Assembly: GCF_927798115.1 (NCBI RefSeq)
Contig: NZ_CAKMMG010000004.1
Span: 186,001 to 250,000 of the forward strand
Length of the DNA: 64,000 bases
Origin: Paenibacillus auburnensis
Lineage (GTDB): Bacteria; Bacillota; Bacilli; Paenibacillales; Paenibacillaceae
Direction of reading: 5' to 3'
Part shown: positions 1-9,120 of the stretch, in pieces
Layout of the letters: each line of letters starts with the position of its first letter
How positions within the stretch are numbered: position 1 is the stretch's first letter
Program-made: the position numbers and the translations under genes
The notes under the pieces: generated by a model
The model's input: the letters and a program-made list of their open reading frames with translations, nothing else
Database searches by the model: none
Told to the model about the DNA's origin: nothing

Positions 1-517
1 GCGAAATGTCGCCTGCGCAGACACGCCACGCCGGCGCTTCCGCCGCCAGCGTGACGGAGATCGCACCGCTGCCGGCGCCGATATCGACGGCGGTCAGCGG
101 TCTTGCCCCGCGCGCGTCGCCTGCGGCGGCGGGAACAAGCCCGTCCGGCCACAGCTCTGCGCCGTACTTCAGGATGGCCTCGACGAGCAGCTCCGTCTCC
201 GGCCGCGGAATCAGCACGTCCGGCGTCACTTCGAACGCCCGGCCGTAAAATTCCTGCTCGCCGATGATATACTGCACCGGTTCGCCGGCCGCCCGGCGGT
301 TCACTCCGGCCTCCCAGGCCGCCTTTAGCGCAGCCGGAAAAGGATCCGCCAGCGCCATATAATAGGCGGCACCGGACAAGCCCAGCACATGCTCCAGCAG
401 GAGCTGGCTGCTGCGCTGCGGCTCATTGCACCCGCTTTTGTCCAAAAAAGAAGAAGCCTCCGCAAAGGCTTCCCGGATGCTTTGCAATTCCGACATGACA
501 TAGAAGTCGTGTTTCAA
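1..517 (-). CDS. prmC: Release factor glutamine methyltransferase PrmC (partial, C-terminus off the window)
   Basis: PrmC N5-methylates the glutamine of the GGQ motif in release factors RF1 and RF2. Reading the reverse strand gives an N-terminal helical domain, then PVQYIIGEQEFYGRAF and IPRPETELLVEAIL, the conserved linker region of the family, and then DIGAGSGAIS, the SAM-binding glycine loop. The frame is open to the window edge, so the catalytic NPPY part is missing. It lies directly downstream of prfA, the gene for its substrate, as is usual in Bacillota. I prefer the TTG start at 517 because AAAGGAG, inside the end of prfA, sits about 9 bases upstream. An in-frame ATG at 496 is the alternative. 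An ATG at about 522 opens only a two-codon frame. Confidence 0.93.
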   Translation of the reverse strand, partial: MKHDFYVMSELQSIREAFAEASSFLDKSGCNEPQRSSQLLLEHVLGLSGAAYYMALADPFPAALKAAWEAGVNRRAAGEPVQYIIGEQEFYGRAFEVTPDVLIPRPETELLVEAILKYGAELWPDGLVPAAAGDARGARPLTAVDIGAGSGAISVTLAAEAPAWRVCAGDIS

Positions 518-521
518 AGCA

Positions 522-1592
522 TTATTCTCCTTTTTCCATCAATTCCGCTTGTTCCGCAATCGAAAGTGCCGAAATAATATCGGTGATTTCTCCGTTCATT
601 ACCTGCTCCAGACGGTGCAGGGTAAGGCCGATACGGTGATCCGTTACCCGGCTCTGCGGGAAGTTATAGGTGCGGATCCGCTCACTGCGGTCGCCTGTGC
701 CGACTTTGCTCTTGCGTTCGCCGGCATATTTCGCTTCCTCTTCCTGACGCTTGAGGTCGGAGATACGGGCACGCAGTACCTGCAGCGCCTTCTCTTTGTT
801 GGAGTTCTGTGATTTGCCGTCCTGACAGGTGGCTACAATCCCTGTAGGCACATGCGTTACACGGACTGCAGATTTGGTTGTATTAACGGACTGTCCGCCC
901 GCTCCGCTGGAACAGAAGGTATCTACACGGATGTCTTTATCGTGAATTTCGATTTCGAATTCCTCCGCTTCCGGCATAACTGCTACGGTTGAAGTAGAGG
1001 TATGAATCCGTCCGCCGGATTCTGTGGCCGGAATACGCTGAACACGGTGTGCGCCGCTCTCGTATTTCATCTTGCTGTACGCACCGCGGCCGTTAATAAG
1101 GAAGATAACTTCCTTGAAGCCGCCCAGGTCATTCGTATTCACATCCATCAACTCAACGCGCCAGCCTTGGGCATCGGCATAACGGGTGTACATCCGGTAC
1201 AGGTCAGAGGCAAACAAAGCTGCTTCATCTCCGCCGGCCGCGCCGCGGATTTCGACGATTACGTTCTTGTCGTCATTCGGGTCCTTCGGCAGCAGCAGGA
1301 TGCGGATTTTCTCCTCCAACTCCACCTGGCGTGAGGAAAGATCGTCAATTTCCATTTTGACCATTTCCTTCATTTCATCATCAAGCTTCTCGGCCTGCAT
1401 CATCTTGGCTGCCTCAAGCTCTTCCATTACATTTTTATATTCAGCATAAGCCTCAAAGGCAGGCTGCAGATCAGATTGTTCTTTGGAATAGTCCCTCAGT
1501 TTCTTACTGTCGTTTGCAACATCCGGGTCACAAAGCAGTTCACTGAGTTTCTCATAGCGGTCCGCCAATGATTGCAATCGGTCCAACAACAA
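522..1592 (-). CDS. prfA: Peptide chain release factor 1
   Basis: RF1 reads UAA and UAG stop codons and triggers peptidyl-tRNA hydrolysis. The 356-residue product has the usual family length. The RF1-type tripeptide PAT that recognises the stop codon is at residues 188-190, within [13 protein letters not shown], and the catalytic GGQ is at 232-234, within [10 protein letters not shown]. The start is TTG at 1592 behind AGGAGAGGTG, and two more TTG codons follow directly. prmC begins 5 bases after its stop, and the prmC ribosome site lies within the prfA 3' end, which suggests translational coupling. No internal frameshift of the RF2 type is present. Confidence 0.98.
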   Translation of the reverse strand: MLLDRLQSLADRYEKLSELLCDPDVANDSKKLRDYSKEQSDLQPAFEAYAEYKNVMEELEAAKMMQAEKLDDEMKEMVKMEIDDLSSRQVELEEKIRILLLPKDPNDDKNVIVEIRGAAGGDEAALFASDLYRMYTRYADAQGWRVELMDVNTNDLGGFKEVIFLINGRGAYSKMKYESGAHRVQRIPATESGGRIHTSTSTVAVMPEAEEFEIEIHDKDIRVDTFCSSGAGGQSVNTTKSAVRVTHVPTGIVATCQDGKSQNSNKEKALQVLRARISDLKRQEEEAKYAGERKSKVGTGDRSERIRTYNFPQSRVTDHRIGLTLHRLEQVMNGEITDIISALSIAEQAELMEKGE

Positions 1593-1823
1593 GGGAATTC
1601 ACCTCTCCTGGTTCAATATATTCGATAAAATACTTAAAATTATGGATTACAGTAACAATAGATATACGACTTTATATTATATCACCGATTCTGCTTATTG
1701 GCTACAGTGCATAGTCCATAGACAGCAAATCTTTTGATAAAAGGGTTCTTACCCCCCTGAACATACCGCCCTGTATTCTAGTATGCATACCTTTAGCGAT
1801 GATATTCCATTCATCCTGTAAAA
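1593..1823. other. Intergenic region between prfA and ychF
   Basis: This AT-richer stretch between prfA and the ychF terminator should hold the prfA promoter on the minus strand. I could not single out a convincing -35/-10 pair. No open frame with a ribosome site and no strong hairpin was seen. Confidence 0.5.
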
Positions 1824-1866
1824 AAGAAGCCATTCCGGAGCGGAAACCCGCCACGAAATGGCCTCT
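1824..1866 (-). terminator. Intrinsic terminator of ychF
   Basis: An outer GCCATT/AATGGC stem and an inner GCGG-GTTT-CCGC hairpin are followed on the minus strand by a run of T. It lies about 30 bases past the ychF stop. Confidence 0.8.
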
Positions 1867-1895
1867 CTATCTTCAAGCGTTATAAGCAGAAGTGT

Positions 1896-2996
1896 CTATA
1901 CGTTGAAACGGAAATGCATAACATCGCCGTCCTGTACGAGATATTCCTTGCCTTCCAGACGGAGCTGTCCGCGTTCCTTGGCACCGTTCATGGAACCGGC
2001 AGCCAAAAGATCGGCATAAGCCACAACTTCCGCACGGATAAAGCCGCGTTCGAAGTCCGTATGAATAACACCGGCTGCTCCAGGCGCTTTGGTACCTTTG
2101 CGGATCGTCCAAGCGCGGACTTCCTGCACACCAGCAGTGAAGTAAGTGTACAAGCCCAGCAGCTTGTAGGCCGCTTTGATCAGGCGGTTAAGCCCGGATT
2201 CCTGCAGGCCCAGCTCTTCGAGGAACATGGCTTTGTCTTCGCCTTCCAGCTCAGCAATCTCCGCTTCCACTTTGGCGCTAATCGGCACCACTTCAGCGTT
2301 CTCGCCAGCTGCGAATTCGCGTACCTGCTGAACATAAGGGTTCTCTTCGGCACTGGCTACTTCATCCTCGCCCACATTGGCCGCATACAGCACCGGCTTC
2401 AGGGTAAGAAGGTGAAGATCACGCACAATCAGACGCTCGTCATCGGACAATTCCACGCTGCGCGCAGGCTGGTCTTGATAAAGAGCTTCCTTGACGCGCT
2501 CCAGAACTTCAACTTCCTGGGCGTATTTCTTGTCGCCACCCTTGATGTTTTTGCGGGAGCGTTCGATCCGTTTCTCGATGCTCTCCAGGTCAGCCAGAAT
2601 GAGCTCCAGGTTAATCGTCTGGATGTCGCTGATCGGATTCACCTTACCGTCTACATGCGTTACGTTCTCGTCCACAAAGCAGCGTACAACGTGAACAATC
2701 GCATCAACCTCACGGATATGGGCCAGGAACTTGTTGCCAAGGCCCTCACCCTTGCTTGCGCCGCGTACGAGTCCGGCAATATCAACAAATTCAAAAGCGG
2801 TCGGAACCGTCTTGTTTGGCTGCACCAGCTCGGTCAGCTTGTCGAGACGTTCGTCCGGCACTTCCACGACACCGACGTTCGGGTCAATGGTGCAGAAGGG
2901 ATAGTTAGCGGATTCCGCTCCCGCTTGGGTGATTGCATTAAATAATGTGGATTTACCCACGTTTGGCAGTCCAACGATACCAGCTTTCAAAGCCAT
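1896..2996 (-). CDS. ychF: Redox-regulated ATPase YchF (Obg family)
   Basis: YchF is a universally conserved OBG-like P-loop ATPase that binds the ribosome and is linked to oxidative stress responses. The 366 residues match the family length. The N-terminus has the G1 motif [14 protein letters not shown] (residues 8-21) and the YchF signature [19 protein letters not shown] coiled-coil insertion follows near residues 125-185, and the C-terminal TGS-like domain contains [15 protein letters not shown]. The ATG start has AGGAG upstream. It appears to be a single-gene transcript with its own terminator. Confidence 0.97.
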   Translation of the reverse strand: MALKAGIVGLPNVGKSTLFNAITQAGAESANYPFCTIDPNVGVVEVPDERLDKLTELVQPNKTVPTAFEFVDIAGLVRGASKGEGLGNKFLAHIREVDAIVHVVRCFVDENVTHVDGKVNPISDIQTINLELILADLESIEKRIERSRKNIKGGDKKYAQEVEVLERVKEALYQDQPARSVELSDDERLIVRDLHLLTLKPVLYAANVGEDEVASAEENPYVQQVREFAAGENAEVVPISAKVEAEIAELEGEDKAMFLEELGLQESGLNRLIKAAYKLLGLYTYFTAGVQEVRAWTIRKGTKAPGAAGVIHTDFERGFIRAEVVAYADLLAAGSMNGAKERGQLRLEGKEYLVQDGDVMHFRFNV

Positions 2997-3174
2997 TTAT
3001 ATGACAACTCCTATTTTCGGTTGTATTGATCCACCGCATAATTACCGACTTGATCTAAACCATTATATATTAGAACAAAACCTCCAGCAACAGCGGATGT
3101 CCCGATGGTGTGCCAAATAAAAGGCGGCCGCTGGCCGCGGGCTAATCAGAATCGGCCAGCTCCAAACACCAAAA

Positions 3175-3192
3175 AGACCCCCGAAGGAGTCT
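3175..3192 (-). terminator. Intrinsic terminator downstream of the GNAT gene
   Basis: On the minus strand AGACTCC-TTCG-GGGGTCT, with one mismatch, is followed by TTTTT. It sits about 27 bases after the stop of the acetyltransferase gene. Confidence 0.75.
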
Positions 3193-3218
3193 GATATGCC
3201 ATTAGTACGGCGGTCATT

Positions 3219-3689
3219 CTACAGTTTTTTGGACATAGTGATGTCGGTGATCTGGAAGCCCATTTTTTGATACAGCTTAAAGGCCCGGTCATTGTCCCCA
3301 AAGACATGCAGACCAATCCGCGTCACATTCATTTTGCGGGCTTCTTCATCCAGGGCGGTCAGCGCCATAGATCCGTATCCCTTCCGTTGATAGGGCTCAA
3401 AGATATAGAAGTCATAGATGAAGGCTTCTTTGCCCTGGCGTCCTTCAATCACGTTGAACCAGATGTATCCGGCCTGGGCATCGCTCTCTGTCTCCACAAT
3501 GGAGTATAAGTATGCACCTTCTGTGTAGAGACCGTGGGGCAGATAACGGGTCATTTCTTCCTGTGACAGCTTCATTGCCGTCTCTTTTTCCCATGCACCG
3601 ATTCTGATTTTATCCTCCGCATAGTCACGGGTAGATTGTTGTAAAAAAAACTGAAATGTCGGTTCGTCCATTTGGACCAGTTTAATCAT
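3219..3689 (-). CDS. GNAT family N-acetyltransferase
   Basis: This is a 156-residue Gcn5-related acetyltransferase, which moves an acetyl group from acetyl-CoA to an amine; the substrate cannot be read. The acetyl-CoA loop is EPYQRKGYGSMAL (Q/RxxGxG/A type) and the C-terminus has the typical FGDNDRAFKLYQKMGF segment. The frame stays open upstream into the isomerase gene, but the similarity begins at MIKLVQMDEPTFQFF, so I place the start at the ATG at 3689. It follows fni by 41 bases on the same strand and may be the last gene of that transcript. Confidence 0.88.
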   Translation of the reverse strand: MIKLVQMDEPTFQFFLQQSTRDYAEDKIRIGAWEKETAMKLSQEEMTRYLPHGLYTEGAYLYSIVETESDAQAGYIWFNVIEGRQGKEAFIYDFYIFEPYQRKGYGSMALTALDEEARKMNVTRIGLHVFGDNDRAFKLYQKMGFQITDITMSKKL

Positions 3690-3730
3690 TAGCTTTCGCC
3701 CTCTTACTTCCTTAAAATGTCGTCTTGCTT

Positions 3731-4861
3731 CTATCGCCGGATCAGCCGCTGGCTGCCGCGCAAAGCCGCCAGATCCGGTGCGCCGATGCCGAACATTGCC
3801 GTCCGCAGCTCCAGCTCTACCTGGGCGAGCGCCCGGTCTAGCGCTTCCTCGGATTCCACAGCCGGTCCCAGCAGGTTCCGGCCGAAGCCGGCGAGATCCG
3901 CACCGAGCGCCAGTGCCTTGGCGGCATCTACGCCGTGCTTCAGCCCGCCGCTGCCGATCAGCGCGCCGTGCGGGGCCACGGCCCGCACCTCCCGGATGCA
4001 TTCAGCGGTTGGGATGCCCCAGTCCGCGAAGGCCTCCGCCGCCGCCCGCCGCACCGGATCGGTGTTGCGGAACTTCTCGACCTGGCTCCAGGAGGTGCCG
4101 CCTGCACCGGCAACATCGATAAAGGCTGCACCGGCATTATACAGCCGGAGCGCTGTGTCGCCGTCGATCCCCCAGCCGACTTCCTTCACACCGACCGGGA
4201 TTTCCAGCGCCCGGCACACTTTTTCGATCTGTGCGAGCAAGGAGGCAAACCCGGTATTGCCTTCGGGCTGAAAAATTTCCTGCAGCCCGTTCAGGTGCAG
4301 CACCAGCCAGTCCGCACCTGCGATGTCCACGGCTCTCCGGCATTCCTCCGCGCCGAAGCCGTAGGATAACTGCACGGCGCCGATATTGGCAATGACCGGA
4401 ATTCCCGCAGCCTTGTCTCGTACATGGAAGGTCTCCGCCAGCTCCGTACGCTCTACCGCAGCCCGGACCGAGCCGACACCAAGCGCCCAGCCGCGGCGGC
4501 CCGCTGCGCTGGCCAGCCGGGCATTAATCGCTCCGGTCGCCTTGCTGCCGCCAGTCATCGAGCTGATCAGCAGCGGTGTCTGAAGCTCACGCCCCAGGAA
4601 AACGGTACGCAGTGAAATGTCCTCATAGTTCAGCTCCGGCAGCGCATTATGACGGAACCGGTACTGCTCGAATCCGGTGGTAATGCCGCTGCCGCCCACT
4701 TCTTCATTCAGGCAGAGGCGCACATGCTCAAGCTTGCGCTCCCCCGTGCCGGAGGCAGGCAGCAGCGGCGCAGACTGCGTATTGTCTTTGTCTGCAGCCT
4801 GCGGTATTGCGCTTTGACTTAAACCGCTAAATTCCTGTTTGCCCGGCGGCATCTGATTCAT
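3731..4861 (-). CDS. fni: Type 2 isopentenyl-diphosphate delta-isomerase
   Basis: Fni is the FMN- and NAD(P)H-dependent isomerase that interconverts isopentenyl and dimethylallyl diphosphate and so sets the supply for prenyl chains. The 376 residues match the family. Typical segments are RKLEHVRLCL near the N-terminus, TPLLISSMTGG for the flavin pocket, and GGSGIKHG-type phosphate binding seen here as SGGLKHGVDAAKALALGAD. The gene lies 138 bases downstream of the carotenoid operon on the same strand, consistent with feeding farnesyl diphosphate to CrtM. It has GGAGG before the ATG and a candidate promoter of its own. The first 45 or so residues are less conserved. Confidence 0.95.
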   Translation of the reverse strand: MNQMPPGKQEFSGLSQSAIPQAADKDNTQSAPLLPASGTGERKLEHVRLCLNEEVGGSGITTGFEQYRFRHNALPELNYEDISLRTVFLGRELQTPLLISSMTGGSKATGAINARLASAAGRRGWALGVGSVRAAVERTELAETFHVRDKAAGIPVIANIGAVQLSYGFGAEECRRAVDIAGADWLVLHLNGLQEIFQPEGNTGFASLLAQIEKVCRALEIPVGVKEVGWGIDGDTALRLYNAGAAFIDVAGAGGTSWSQVEKFRNTDPVRRAAAEAFADWGIPTAECIREVRAVAPHGALIGSGGLKHGVDAAKALALGADLAGFGRNLLGPAVESEEALDRALAQVELELRTAMFGIGAPDLAALRGSQRLIRR

Positions 4862-4948
4862 GCTCGTTCCTCCTGTTCCACACTCTCTATATACACGCGA
4901 AGGCCCCGGCAGCCTTCCCTATGGCCTCATCTTCACAAGCATTGCTTC

Positions 4949-4957
4949 ATTATAGCA
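4949..4957 (-). promoter_or_regulatory. Extended -10 promoter candidate for fni
   Basis: On the minus strand TGC-TATAAT forms an extended -10 element 88 bases upstream of the fni ATG. The region 17 bases further up has no good -35 hexamer. It could let fni be expressed apart from the light-controlled operon. Confidence 0.45.
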
Positions 4958-4999
4958 TATCACCGCACGTCATTTTACCAGCCTTGCACCAGACCTGAA

Positions 5000-6475
5000 T
5001 TATAGGCTCCTCGCAATGGTTTCACCAACGAGCCTACCTGAAAGTGATACAACCGGCGTACCTCCGCCGGGATGTGTTGTTCCACCAACATACCACAGTC
5101 CTTTGACATCCTTCGAACGGTTTCCCGGCCGGAAAAATGTCTGCCGCACGGAATTAGAGGAAATGCCGTAAATCGCTCCGCGGTGAGCTAAGGTATCATC
5201 AGCGATATCCTGCGGCGTATAATGCTGCAACACTTCTGCCTGACCAATGCCGGAAATTCCGTGTGCATCCAGCATCGCCAGTACCTTATTTCCGTAAACT
5301 GCGGTTTCTTCCTTCCAGTCACAGGCACTGCTTAAATAGGGGGCATTAGCGAGAATGAAGAGATTACTTGCACCTTCCGGTGCCATGCCCGGCTCAGAAT
5401 AACCCGAGTGGCATACGTAGACTGCGGGCTGGACCGGAGGGCGCCTGCGTCTAAAGATATCCTTGAATTCCGGCTCATATTGTTCGGGAAAAAATACCGT
5501 ATGATGCAGCAAAGCCTCATACTTACGCTGCACGCCTGCCAGAGTAACCAGGCCGGACAGCGACGGTTCATAGGAAGCTATTTGGCGGTCACTCATTCCC
5601 CGGCGGCTGTGCCGGGGCAGCAGCATCCGGTTGATGCTGAGCACATCCCCGCCGGCAATTACGGTCTTTGCGGGATAGAAGCCGTTCACTGTCTCTACAC
5701 CTTCCACCTCACCGTTCTTCACAGAGATTTCTGTAACCTCTGTCCCGGTTACCACCTGAACACCCAGCTTTTCAGCCAGGGAAACCAGTCCCTCTACCAG
5801 CTTATACGTTCCGCCGTGAACTCCATAGACCCCTTCCCGGCTCTCCAGATGTGCCAGCATGGCAAAAATCGCCGGTGATTGAAAGGGCGATGAGCCGACA
5901 TAAGTAGCATAACGGCCCAGCATCGCCAGGGTGTGAGGATGGCTAAAGTACCGGCCCAGCAGGGAATGCAGAGAGAGAAAGGGACGTACACGCACGAGAC
6001 CGCGCATAAGGGCGGGGGATAATTTGTCCTTCCAGGAGAGCAGCAGTCTGCCCAGAAACTGCTGTTCACTGAGGCGGTACAATGCGGCAGCTTCGCTCAT
6101 AAACTCCGGATAACGGGCAGCATCGGCGGGACTGTAAGCTGCAATCTGTTCCTGCATAAACCCGGTATTCTTCGAGAAATCCACCACGGTGCCGTCGGCA
6201 AACACGTTGCGTGTCCGCGGCTCCAGCTCATAGAGCTGGACATAGTCTTCCATGGTTTCGCCGGCCAGCTCGTACAGGGAACGAAATACATGCGGCATCG
6301 TTATCGTACTGGGTCCCCTGTCGAAGGTATAACCTTGCTGCGTTATACGCTGCAGCTTGCCTCCGGGCTGGGGCTGGCGTTCCAGCACGGTCACTTTCCA
6401 GCCCTTTGCAGCCAGTGTCACCGCACAGGATAAGCTGCCGAATCCGGCACCGATAATGACTGCCTCCGGTTTCAT
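5000..6475 (-). CDS. CrtN/CrtP-family carotenoid desaturase or oxidase (last gene of the crt operon)
   Basis: This FAD-dependent amine-oxidase-fold enzyme belongs to the phytoene desaturase family. The dinucleotide motif is AVIIGAGFGSLSCAV near the N-terminus, followed by GGKLQR, and the C-terminal FAD signature is WYVGGTTHPGGGTPVVSLSG. It is the third paralogue in the operon. By analogy with C30 pathways (CrtN, CrtP/CrtNb), at least one paralogue should desaturate and another oxidise a terminal methyl group; which does which cannot be read from motifs. The start is the ATG at 6475, where AAGGGAGG lies 8 bases upstream and the ATGA overlaps the glycosyltransferase stop by 4 bases. The frame extends 7 codons further up to 6496. 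Confidence 0.9.
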   Translation of the reverse strand: MKPEAVIIGAGFGSLSCAVTLAAKGWKVTVLERQPQPGGKLQRITQQGYTFDRGPSTITMPHVFRSLYELAGETMEDYVQLYELEPRTRNVFADGTVVDFSKNTGFMQEQIAAYSPADAARYPEFMSEAAALYRLSEQQFLGRLLLSWKDKLSPALMRGLVRVRPFLSLHSLLGRYFSHPHTLAMLGRYATYVGSSPFQSPAIFAMLAHLESREGVYGVHGGTYKLVEGLVSLAEKLGVQVVTGTEVTEISVKNGEVEGVETVNGFYPAKTVIAGGDVLSINRMLLPRHSRRGMSDRQIASYEPSLSGLVTLAGVQRKYEALLHHTVFFPEQYEPEFKDIFRRRRPPVQPAVYVCHSGYSEPGMAPEGASNLFILANAPYLSSACDWKEETAVYGNKVLAMLDAHGISGIGQAEVLQHYTPQDIADDTLAHRGAIYGISSNSVRQTFFRPGNRSKDVKGLWYVGGTTHPGGGTPVVSLSGRLVGETIARSL

Positions 6476-7632
6476 CGGTATTTCCTCCCTTTCCATTCAT
6501 AGCCCCGGCCGGAATAGCTGCCGCGCCAGGAGCTTACTGCGATTGCGCTCAGACTTAGGATGCTCGCAGGAATCAGGAAACAGAACCAGAGGGGCTGTCT
6601 GCCTGCGGAATCGCTGGTTCTTTTGACAGCTATGCCCGACGCGCACGCGCTAACAGACCAGAGAAGACCCTGCCCCTGTCCGGTCAGGCCAAAGTAAACG
6701 GCTGCCGCATAAGGCAGCACATATAGCAGCATATAGAGCAGCAACATGCCCAGCAGCAGCGAGGGTCTGCGGCCCAGGCCGGCATAGATGTTCTTACGGT
6801 AGCCATTCCATACCTCCGCTGCATTATGGTACATCCGCATTTCAGCATGTTCCGTAATGTCAGCCAGCAGCACCGGTTCACCCGCATGCTTAACGGCACG
6901 GGCCAGAGCCATATCATCTACAAGCTCGCCCCGGATTGCTGCATGCCCTCCGCACCGGGCGTAACTGTCCCGGCGTATCAGCATAAAGCCGCCGTGGGCG
7001 GCCACAAAGCGGGGATCTTGCGATCCCCGGACGAGCATAACCGGCAGATGGCTGATTACTGTGAAGCCCATTAGCGGAACAACCAGGCGCTCCAGCCAGG
7101 AGCCTGTAATCTGCCGGGGGAAGCCGGTGATCAGTCCGCTCCCCTGCTGTTCTGCTGCAGCAAGGGCTGCTTGCAGTGCTCCTGGACGCAGCCGAACATC
7201 GGCATCCAGGAACAGCAGCCATTCTCCGCCGGCAGCTTCCGCCAGCTGCGCACAGGCATGGGACTTGCCCAGCCAGCCCGCCGGCAGCTCACGGCCCGGG
7301 AGCACCCGGACGCGGCCCTGTCCGGCTGCAGCGGCAATCGCTCCCGTACCGTCACTGGAGCGGTCGTCCAGTAACAGGATTTCCGTCCGCCAGCCTGCTG
7401 AGGGATCGCAATCCAGCACGGAGGAGAGGCAGGCTGCAATCCCCTCTGCCTCATCACGTGCGGGGACCAGTACAGATACTGTTCGGACCGGCATAGCAGC
7501 TATATGCGGCATTTTTGATGGAGTCTTCCCCTTCAGCCTGCTTCCCAGCTTCGGAAGCTGCGCAGCATTCCATACTGCAAACAGCAGCTGTAACAGCAGG
7601 ATGACGGTGATCCCTTGTAGGAGGCTTATCAT
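6472..7632 (-). CDS. Family 2 glycosyltransferase, CrtQ-like
   Basis: This 386-residue membrane-associated GT-A glycosyltransferase probably adds a sugar to an oxidised carotenoid, the role of CrtQ in staphyloxanthin synthesis. Visible features are an N-terminal membrane segment, VSVLVPARDEAEGIAACL at the start of the nucleotide-sugar domain, LLLDDRSSDGTG, the metal-binding LFLDADVRL (DxD), and two or more C-terminal membrane segments. The ATG overlaps the acyltransferase stop by 4 bases (ATGA). The assignment to carotenoids rests on operon context; the sugar donor is unknown. Confidence 0.88.
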   Translation of the reverse strand: MISLLQGITVILLLQLLFAVWNAAQLPKLGSRLKGKTPSKMPHIAAMPVRTVSVLVPARDEAEGIAACLSSVLDCDPSAGWRTEILLLDDRSSDGTGAIAAAAGQGRVRVLPGRELPAGWLGKSHACAQLAEAAGGEWLLFLDADVRLRPGALQAALAAAEQQGSGLITGFPRQITGSWLERLVVPLMGFTVISHLPVMLVRGSQDPRFVAAHGGFMLIRRDSYARCGGHAAIRGELVDDMALARAVKHAGEPVLLADITEHAEMRMYHNAAEVWNGYRKNIYAGLGRRPSLLLGMLLLYMLLYVLPYAAAVYFGLTGQGQGLLWSVSACASGIAVKRTSDSAGRQPLWFCFLIPASILSLSAIAVSSWRGSYSGRGYEWKGRKYR

Positions 7633-8366
7633 CGTCTAGTCCTCCCTTTCAGGGCATCCAGCCACTCATTCGTGGATCTTCCGGTTTTCATCAGCGGCCT
7701 GAAGCTCTCCGGCATGTATCCTTTATGGTTAAGAATCTGGCCGCTGTGGGCCTCCAGCTGTGCTCCAAGCGCTGCCTCAAGTACCCGGGAAATACTGCGC
7801 CGGTCCATATCCCCCCAGGGATGCAGAAGCGGCAGCCCGGCCAGAAGAGTTGCCTCCGGTCTGGTATGGCGGAACAGGCCGTGGTAGAGGGTGACCGGAA
7901 CGACGGCAGCCTGCGGACACATCCGCAGCACCAGCGCAGCCCCTTCCTTCAGAACCAGCGGGCGGTGTCCGAGCGGCAGAATCTCCCCTTCGGGGTAGAT
8001 CCAGACACTGCCGCCTTCACGCAGCAGCCTTGCCGTATACCGTAGAGAGGCGCTGACATCCCCGGTACTGCTGCGGTTGATGGAATACGCTCCGAGCTTG
8101 CAGAAGAAGGCGTATTTACGCAGCTGCTCCTCTTCCATCATGAAATAATGCCGGGTACCACTCAGCCGGCCGGCAGCATGGTAAGCCAGAAGTCCGTCCC
8201 ACCACGAGCTGTGATTCATCAGGTAGAGCACAGGCCGGCCGGCGGCAGCTGGCGGCTGCAGCTCCCCCGAGAGTCCAATGAAATGAAAATGCCGGCGGAG
8301 CAAATACAATGAATTGTAACGGTAAAACCATCGGTCAAAGCTTCTGGATTTGGCGGCTTCCAGCAT
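7629..8366 (-). CDS. PlsC-type acyltransferase, probably carotenoid-modifying
   Basis: A 245-residue lysophosphatidate acyltransferase-fold protein. The HX4D catalytic motif is in NHSSWWDGLLAY, and the second block is WIYPEGEILP, equivalent to the family's FPEGTRS. In the carotenoid operon it is likely to esterify the glycosylated carotenoid with a fatty acid, the job of CrtO in Staphylococcus, although CrtO itself is a different family. ATG at 8366 has AAGGGAG upstream. The gene overlaps the end of the preceding membrane-protein gene by 32 bases, a long overlap that suggests coupled translation. Confidence 0.85.
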   Translation of the reverse strand: MLEAAKSRSFDRWFYRYNSLYLLRRHFHFIGLSGELQPPAAAGRPVLYLMNHSSWWDGLLAYHAAGRLSGTRHYFMMEEEQLRKYAFFCKLGAYSINRSSTGDVSASLRYTARLLREGGSVWIYPEGEILPLGHRPLVLKEGAALVLRMCPQAAVVPVTLYHGLFRHTRPEATLLAGLPLLHPWGDMDRRSISRVLEAALGAQLEAHSGQILNHKGYMPESFRPLMKTGRSTNEWLDALKGRTRR

Positions 8367-9120
8367 AACGCAGACTCCCTTCCGCCAGACCGGCCCCGAG
8401 TACGGCTATACCCGTGCAGAGCATCAGTCCTTCACGCATTCCTATAAGCCCGAACATAATCAGAATCGCCTGGTATAAACGGGTCCCTCTGCGGGCTGCC
8501 CGCAAGGACAGCTGTACATTGGGCAGGAACAGAGACAACAGTCCTCCGACCACAAACCAGCCGGCAAAATTGCTCCATGGAACACTATATAATCCGCCGC
8601 CATCCTCCCAGTGCCAGAAATTCCTGGCATGAGCGACGGGATCAAGCACCAGATCGAGCAGCACGCTCCAGAAGCCGGTCTGAACTGCCTTTACCCCCCG
8701 CGAACGGAGCCCGGTTTGGCCAAAGTCATAGCTTAACAGCACAGCATTGCACACTACAGCTATCCAGGCAAAACCCAGCGTAACCGGCACGCCGTAGACA
8801 AGCGGTCCAAGGGCAGAGGAATATTCATAATTGCCAAACAGACGCCCGGTGTGAACCCCAAACCATTCCACAGCCATCCCGCCGGCCCAGATCAGAACAG
8901 CAGGAAGCCAGAGCGGGCGGTAGCTTTTCTCAGCTAAAAAAATGACTGACCGGTCGGACATAAAAGGGCGTACATGACCCCCGGCCATCAAATCCACGGC
9001 ATAAACCGCATATAGAATCAGAAACAAACCACTGGAAAACTCCAGGCTCTTGGGAATACTGAACAGGATCAGCAGCAATGCCCCGATGGCATACCATATC
9101 CAGAATAGAGTCCTGATCAT
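8335..9120 (-). CDS. Carotenoid biosynthesis integral membrane protein, CruF/DUF422-like
   Basis: A 261-residue protein with about seven hydrophobic segments. Conserved-looking polar stretches are EWFGVHTGRLFGNYEYSS and the acidic LDLVLDPVAH followed by WHWEDGG, which I recognise from the CruF / bisanhydrobacterioruberin hydratase family. Known members hydrate the terminal double bond of a linear carotene (1',2'-hydratase). That would give a hydroxyl suitable for glycosylation by the neighbouring transferase. This family is not part of the classical staphyloxanthin set, so its presence suggests a different end product. Its ATG shares one base with the crtM stop (TGATG). The function is inferred from family and context. 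Confidence 0.78.
   Translation of the reverse strand: MIRTLFWIWYAIGALLLILFSIPKSLEFSSGLFLILYAVYAVDLMAGGHVRPFMSDRSVIFLAEKSYRPLWLPAVLIWAGGMAVEWFGVHTGRLFGNYEYSSALGPLVYGVPVTLGFAWIAVVCNAVLLSYDFGQTGLRSRGVKAVQTGFWSVLLDLVLDPVAHARNFWHWEDGGGLYSVPWSNFAGWFVVGGLLSLFLPNVQLSLRAARRGTRLYQAILIMFGLIGMREGLMLCTGIAVLGAGLAEGSLRYAGSRQIQKL

Noticed and set aside
1914..2945. Open frame of 343 codons opposite ychF
   Set aside because: It mirrors the codon pattern of ychF, has no ribosome site and no recognisable family; ychF is certain.
3690..4001. N-terminal extension of the GNAT gene into fni
   Set aside because: The extension is Arg/Gly/Ala-rich shadow sequence of fni; similarity to acetyltransferases begins at the ATG at 3689.
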